From NCBI RefSeq assembly GCF_004022705.2, contig NZ_RZOY02000001.1, positions 440,956 through 504,955 on the forward strand: a stretch of DNA of 64,000 nt, written 5' to 3'. Positions 60,508 to 64,000 of this stretch are shown in pieces. The position numbers were made by a program, and so were the translations under genes. Every line of letters begins with the position of its first letter. Position 1 is the stretch's first letter. This stretch comes from Mesorhizobium sp. M2D.F.Ca.ET.226.01.1.1. Lineage in GTDB: Bacteria; Pseudomonadota; Alphaproteobacteria; Rhizobiales; Rhizobiaceae. The notes beneath the pieces are model-generated. The model saw nothing but the letters and a program-made list of their open reading frames with translations, did no database searches and was not told the origin of the DNA.

Positions 60508-60662
60508 TCTCCCCCCTTGAGGGGAAGATGTCGCCGAAGGCGACAGAGGGGGTCGCCGCACGTAGAGCGCCAGCGTCATTTCTCTTCGCCGAGGGGCGTC
60601 GGCGCTTCATGTGTGGCGACCCCCTCTGGCCTGCCGGCCATCTCCCCCTCGAGGGGGGAGAT
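60507..60662. repeat. 156-bp palindromic repeat after cysQ
   Basis: atctccccccttgagggg at the left and its counterpart cctcgaggggggagat at the right form long arms, with gacagagggggtcgcc and ggcgaccccctctggc inside. It starts on the last base of the cysQ stop codon and ends 10 bp before the stop of the convergent aminotransferase gene. Sequences of this kind are, to my knowledge, repeated many times in Mesorhizobium chromosomes. As RNA it would fold strongly and could end transcription from both sides. Confidence 0.8.
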
Positions 60663-60671
60663 TACGCGCCT

Positions 60672-61814
60672 CTAAGCCGCCGCCACATGCGCCGAGTTCG
60701 AGCCGATGTAATTGCGGATCGTCTCGATGATGCGGTCCTGGTCGGCTTCGCCGAGATAGGCGTGCATCGGCAGGCAGAGGATCTGCTTCGGCAGCGCTTC
60801 CGAGACGGCAAGCCCCGTGGGCGTGCGCGGATAGTCCTTGTAGGCCACCTGCTCGTGCAGCGGCTTCACATAGTAGATCACCGACGGAATGCCCTTTTCG
60901 CCGAGATGCGCCTTCAGCCCGTCGCGCTTCGGCGTCTCGATGGCGTATTGCGCCCAGGCTGAGCGGCCATGGCCGAGATTGCGCGACGCCTTGACGATGT
61001 CGCCAAGGCCCTTGGCATACCGGTCCGCCACCACTTGCCGCGCCACCATTTCGTCTTCGAGGATGGCGAGCTTCTCGATCAGGATCGCCGCCTGGAGCGT
61101 GTCGAGGCGCGAATTGATGCCCACTCGGACATTGTCGTATTGCGTCTCGCCCTTGCCGTGGAAGGCCAAGGAACGGAGCTTGTCGGCCAAAGCGCCATCA
61201 TTGGTGAACATCGCGCCGCCGTCGCCGTAGCAGCCGAGCGGCTTGGCCGGATAAAAGCTGGTCGAGCCGACATGGCCGAAGGCGCCGCACATCTTGGCGT
61301 CGGCGGAACCGCCCATTGACTGCGCGGCGTCCTCGATCACCAGAAGCTTCTCGCGCTTGGCGATCGCCATGATCGCGTCGTAGTCGGCCGAAAGGCCGAA
61401 CAGGTCGACCGGGATGACCGCCTTCGGCTTGAGGCGGCCTTCCTTCTTGATCATCTCGATCGCCGCTTCAAGGCTGGCGATGTCGATATTGTAGGTATCG
61501 CGGTCGACATCGACGAACACCGGCTCCGCCTTGGCCAGCGCCACCACCTCGGCCGTCGCGGCGAAGGTGAAGCTCGGCACGAACACCGCGTCGCCCGGGC
61601 CGATGCCGGCGGCAAACAGCGGCAGAAGCAGGGCGTCGGTGCCGTTTGCGCAGGCTACGACATGCTTGACGCCGACATAGGCCGCGAGCTTGTTCTCGAA
61701 TTCGGTGACCTGGGGTCCGAGGATATAGCGGCCGTCCTCGACCACCTTGTCGATCGCGGCCTTCAGCCGGTCGTGGATTCGTTCGCGCTGCGCGCCAAGA
61801 TCGATGAACTGCAT
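60672..61814 (-). CDS. DegT/DnrJ/EryC1-family sugar aminotransferase
   Basis: 380 residues. FIDLGAQRERI at the start, CANGTDALLLPLFAAGIGPG for the phosphate site, VIEDAAQSMGGS with Asp162, and STSFYPAKPLGCYGDGGAMF with PLP Lys191 mark the family. The C-terminus (YYVKPLHEQVAYKDYPRTPT) is like WbpE/WlbC-type enzymes, which aminate UDP-3-keto or 4-keto sugars. It may serve the O-antigen locus, although the cys genes lie between. It reads convergent to cysQ. Confidence 0.9.
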   Translation of the reverse strand: MQFIDLGAQRERIHDRLKAAIDKVVEDGRYILGPQVTEFENKLAAYVGVKHVVACANGTDALLLPLFAAGIGPGDAVFVPSFTFAATAEVVALAKAEPVFVDVDRDTYNIDIASLEAAIEMIKKEGRLKPKAVIPVDLFGLSADYDAIMAIAKREKLLVIEDAAQSMGGSADAKMCGAFGHVGSTSFYPAKPLGCYGDGGAMFTNDGALADKLRSLAFHGKGETQYDNVRVGINSRLDTLQAAILIEKLAILEDEMVARQVVADRYAKGLGDIVKASRNLGHGRSAWAQYAIETPKRDGLKAHLGEKGIPSVIYYVKPLHEQVAYKDYPRTPTGLAVSEALPKQILCLPMHAYLGEADQDRIIETIRNYIGSNSAHVAAA

Positions 61815-62062
61815 GTCGGCCTCAAAATGCCAATAATCCGGCCCGCTGGTACCAGACTTGGCGCGGCCGAGAAAGCCGGCCGGGGCCAGGGCAAATTGCC
61901 TATATGTCGCAGCCTTTTACCGCTCTTTGCCGGCGCAACGCCCGAAGAAGCCGGAAAACCAGGCTAAAACGATCATTTTCAATGGTTTTTATCTCGCCGT
62001 TGCCAGCTTTGGAAACATAAAGTGATCGGCGCGAGAGGCCTTTCGGCCAATCCGACAATCGC

Positions 62063-62986
62063 TTACGCGATCTCGTGCCGCCAGGGCGGGTTGGCGCCGG
62101 CCCGCGAAACGGTCACCGCGGCCGCCCTGGCGCCGAGCTCCAGCGCCTTGCGGATCGCATCTTCCGGCAGGTAGCCGATCGCCGCTTTGGTGAGCAGGCC
62201 CTGCTCATGCAGCGAGGCGAGGATCCCGGCGTTGAACGTGTCGCCGGCGCCGACAGTGTCAACTACCTTCACCTTCTGCGGCATGACGGTGACCTTGTGC
62301 GCCTTGCTGTATCCGACGGCGCCTTCGCTGCCATGGGTGACGACGATCAGCTTCGGCCCGCGATCCAGCCAGTTGCGCACCACATCCTCATGCGAGCCGG
62401 CCTCGTCGAACCACTTGAGGTCCTCGTCCGAGAGCTTGACAATGTCGGCCATCGCCATCATCTCGCGGATGCGTCTCAGATGCTTGGCCTTGTCCGGAAT
62501 GAAGTTCGGCCGGATGTTGGGGTCGAGCATCATCACGCGGCTTTCGTGCTCCCGCCGCATGAATTCCTCATAGGCCGAGCCAGCCGGCTCCGAGATCAGG
62601 CTGATCGCGCCGAACAGCATCGCCTCGATCTCGGCGCCGAGCTTCGGCAGGTCCTCAATGGTGAGCATGCGCCCGGCGGTGTTCTCGTCATAGAAGGTAT
62701 AGGTCGCCTGTCCGTTGGTAAGCCGCACGAAAGCGAGCGTCGTCGGGCGTGGCGAGGTGTGCGCATAGGTGGAGCTCACCTTGCTGGCGCCGAGCGCGTC
62801 GCGGAACTGGCCGCCGAACAGGTCGGAGGAGAGGCCCGAGAAGAATCCCGCCGGGGCGCCGAGCCGGCCGAGCGCGATCGCCGAGTTGAACACCGCGCCG
62901 CCGACATAGGGCGCGAAGGCGGCTTCGCCTTCCGTCGTGATGCGAGGCAGCATGTCGATCAGGGCTTCGCCACAGCAAAGGATCAT
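62063..62986 (-). CDS. PfkB-family sugar kinase
   Basis: 307 residues. ILCCGEALIDMLPR at the start, YVGGAVFNSAIALGRLGAPA (first PfkB motif), and VDTVGAGDTFNAGILASLHE with the catalytic Asp of the GAGD motif are present. The pattern fits fructokinase or ribokinase-like enzymes. It overlaps the RbsD/FucU gene by four bases (ATGA) and forms a sugar-use operon with it and the ROK gene. Confidence 0.92.
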   Translation of the reverse strand: MILCCGEALIDMLPRITTEGEAAFAPYVGGAVFNSAIALGRLGAPAGFFSGLSSDLFGGQFRDALGASKVSSTYAHTSPRPTTLAFVRLTNGQATYTFYDENTAGRMLTIEDLPKLGAEIEAMLFGAISLISEPAGSAYEEFMRREHESRVMMLDPNIRPNFIPDKAKHLRRIREMMAMADIVKLSDEDLKWFDEAGSHEDVVRNWLDRGPKLIVVTHGSEGAVGYSKAHKVTVMPQKVKVVDTVGAGDTFNAGILASLHEQGLLTKAAIGYLPEDAIRKALELGARAAAVTVSRAGANPPWRHEIA

Positions 62987-63429
62987 GTCGTCTTGGTCTC
63001 CGGCGGATAGATCACGCCCTTGCGGATAATGATGTTGGCAAAGAGCCTGGGTTCGCTGGTCGCGACGATCGCGTGCGCGGCCTTGACGCGTGCATAGAAG
63101 TCGGGCCCGGCCAGCGCAACCACCTTATGACCCGGCGCGCGTCTGGCGCAAACCGCTTCCATCTCGCGATGCACAGGGTCGGTAAGCGCCGGGTCGCCGT
63201 TGACCGAGGCACGGAACAGCGCTTCCGGCACCGCCTCGTCCACCGGCAGCACGCTGAGCACGGCATCAAGCACCGGGATGATATGATGGCCATCCGCGCG
63301 GATCAGCCGGCGCGCCTGTTCCTCGGCCGGATAATTGCCGTCGACGATCGCGATCTCGTCGCCATGGCCCATTGCCCTGAGCGTCGCCAGGAACTGCGGC
63401 CCGAGCAGCGAGGGGATGCCGATCAGCAT
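62983..63429 (-). CDS. RbsD/FucU-family sugar mutarotase
   Basis: 148 residues. MLIGIPSLLGPQFLATLRAM, then GHGDEIAIVDGNYPAEEQAR follow the RbsD/FucU pattern, with the His of GHGDEI as catalytic residue. LFANIIIRKGVIYPPE is the conserved end. These enzymes interconvert anomers of fucose, ribose or related sugars. Start ATG at 63429, two bases after the ROK gene's stop. Confidence 0.9.
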   Translation of the reverse strand: MLIGIPSLLGPQFLATLRAMGHGDEIAIVDGNYPAEEQARRLIRADGHHIIPVLDAVLSVLPVDEAVPEALFRASVNGDPALTDPVHREMEAVCARRAPGHKVVALAGPDFYARVKAAHAIVATSEPRLFANIIIRKGVIYPPETKTT

Positions 63430-63431
63430 GG

Positions 63432-64000
63432 TCAGGCGCCTCCGGTCGCGTTCGGTCCGATCAGGAAGCGCTCGGAAAGCGGCAGGCTGGCGCCGCCCAA
63501 CGCCCGCGCATGGATGCCGACGGTCCCCTCGCGCACGAAGGGCAGCTTCAGTCCCTCGGCGTCGATGCCGGAAATGGCTTGCCGGATTGCCTCGACAAGA
63601 CGGCGCCGCACCTCGAGCGGCATCCAGCCATCGATCACTGCCGCTTCGAAATCGATGACGGACGAGGCCGCGACGATGGCATAGGCAAGCGCGCGCGAGG
63701 CGCTGGCGATCCACTCGTCGAGCTCGGCGCCGATGTCGCCCCATTCCTGCGGCGAGGTCCACAGATAGGAGCCGTCGATGCCCTTGGCGGAAAGCGCCTT
63801 CTCCAGCATTGCGATCGAGGCTACGTCGATGAGCTGCGTCGGCTTGCCGTCCGGCCCCGGCACCGGCATCGATCCGAGCGCGCCGGCGTTCCCCTTCGGC
63901 CCGCTGTAGAGCCGGCCGTTGAGCACGATGCCGCCGCCGGCAAAGGCGCCGATGTAGAAATAGACGAAGTCGCGCGCCGCGCCCGCCTGGCCGAAGACAA
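63432..64000 (-). CDS. ROK-family sugar kinase or regulator (partial)
   Basis: The 5' end lies beyond the window. The visible 189 residues run from VFGQAGAARDFVYFYIGAFA, then GGGIVLNGRLYSGPKGNAGA, to the C-terminus. The ROK signature (GGGIVLNGxLxxGxxGxAGxxG) is clear, and ASSVIDFEAAVIDGWMPLEV is the usual late block. The usual zinc CxCGxxGC motif is not in the visible part. It may be a kinase or a ROK repressor; it starts the operon with RbsD/FucU and PfkB. Confidence 0.8.
   Translation of the reverse strand, partial: VFGQAGAARDFVYFYIGAFAGGGIVLNGRLYSGPKGNAGALGSMPVPGPDGKPTQLIDVASIAMLEKALSAKGIDGSYLWTSPQEWGDIGAELDEWIASASRALAYAIVAASSVIDFEAAVIDGWMPLEVRRRLVEAIRQAISGIDAEGLKLPFVREGTVGIHARALGGASLPLSERFLIGPNATGGA

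Overview
The window looks like chromosomal DNA of an alphaproteobacterium of the order Rhizobiales, most likely Mesorhizobium or a close relative. The signs are high GC with strong GC bias at third codon positions, a CcrM-type GANTC methyltransferase of 377 residues, a Flp pilin with Tad pseudopilin genes, a cysD-cysNC-cysQ block, a BioY transporter, and palindromic intergenic repeats of a kind common in rhizobia. The genus is inferred from gene content and style; no database was searched.

Layout. Positions 1-10,000 are an accessory patchwork. They hold a cut-off TadE-like gene, a TadG-like gene, a Flp pilin too short for usual ORF cut-offs, several small unknown genes, a MarR-methyltransferase-thioesterase operon behind a perfect palindromic operator, and at least five gene remnants or mobile scraps: an IS481-type transposase piece, two pieces related to TPR proteins, an outer-membrane-protein tail and a 190-bp inverted-repeat element. 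Positions 10,184-23,324 are mostly core genes: a winged-helix/TPR regulator divergent from a cupin, a HAD phosphatase, ccrM, a second HAD gene with a duplicated 3' end, mutY, a DciA-like gene, a DsbA-like lipoprotein, smc, and a HAD-ATPase fusion. A tRNA-Gln(UUG) lies at 23,621-23,695. Next come a GDP-sugar block with intact rmd, a phosphohexomutase and a truncated gmd, then ppdK. Positions 30,134-37,737 carry envelope and metabolic genes: a GT9 glycosyltransferase, a polysaccharide deacetylase, an acyl-CoA synthetase, a metallo-beta-lactamase-fold hydrolase and bioY.

Positions 37,960-56,404 are an O-antigen/surface polysaccharide locus. rfbACBD make dTDP-L-rhamnose. A 1200-residue protein joins a sulfotransferase-like domain, a coiled coil, a WbsX domain and an RgpF domain. 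Wzm/Wzt export the polymer. Then follow TylF-like and CmcI-like methyltransferases, a GT2, a membrane 4,6-dehydratase, another GT2, a small phosphoglycosyl transferase, a sugar reductase and a WaaL-type ligase. The part from 41,447 to 50,420 has weaker GC3 bias than its flanks and looks like an exchangeable, horizontally acquired serotype cassette. cysD-cysNC-cysQ follow directly: they make the sulfate donor PAPS and clear its by-product PAP, which fits the sulfotransferase domain upstream. The window ends with a sugar aminotransferase and a sugar-catabolic operon (ROK, RbsD/FucU, PfkB).

No CRISPR array, rRNA or complete insertion sequence was seen. The most distinctive items are the four-part sulfotransferase/WbsX/RgpF protein, the fused methyltransferase-CmcI protein, the putative QuiNAc-initiation module, the HAD-ATPase fusion, and the cluster of gene fossils in the first 10 kb.
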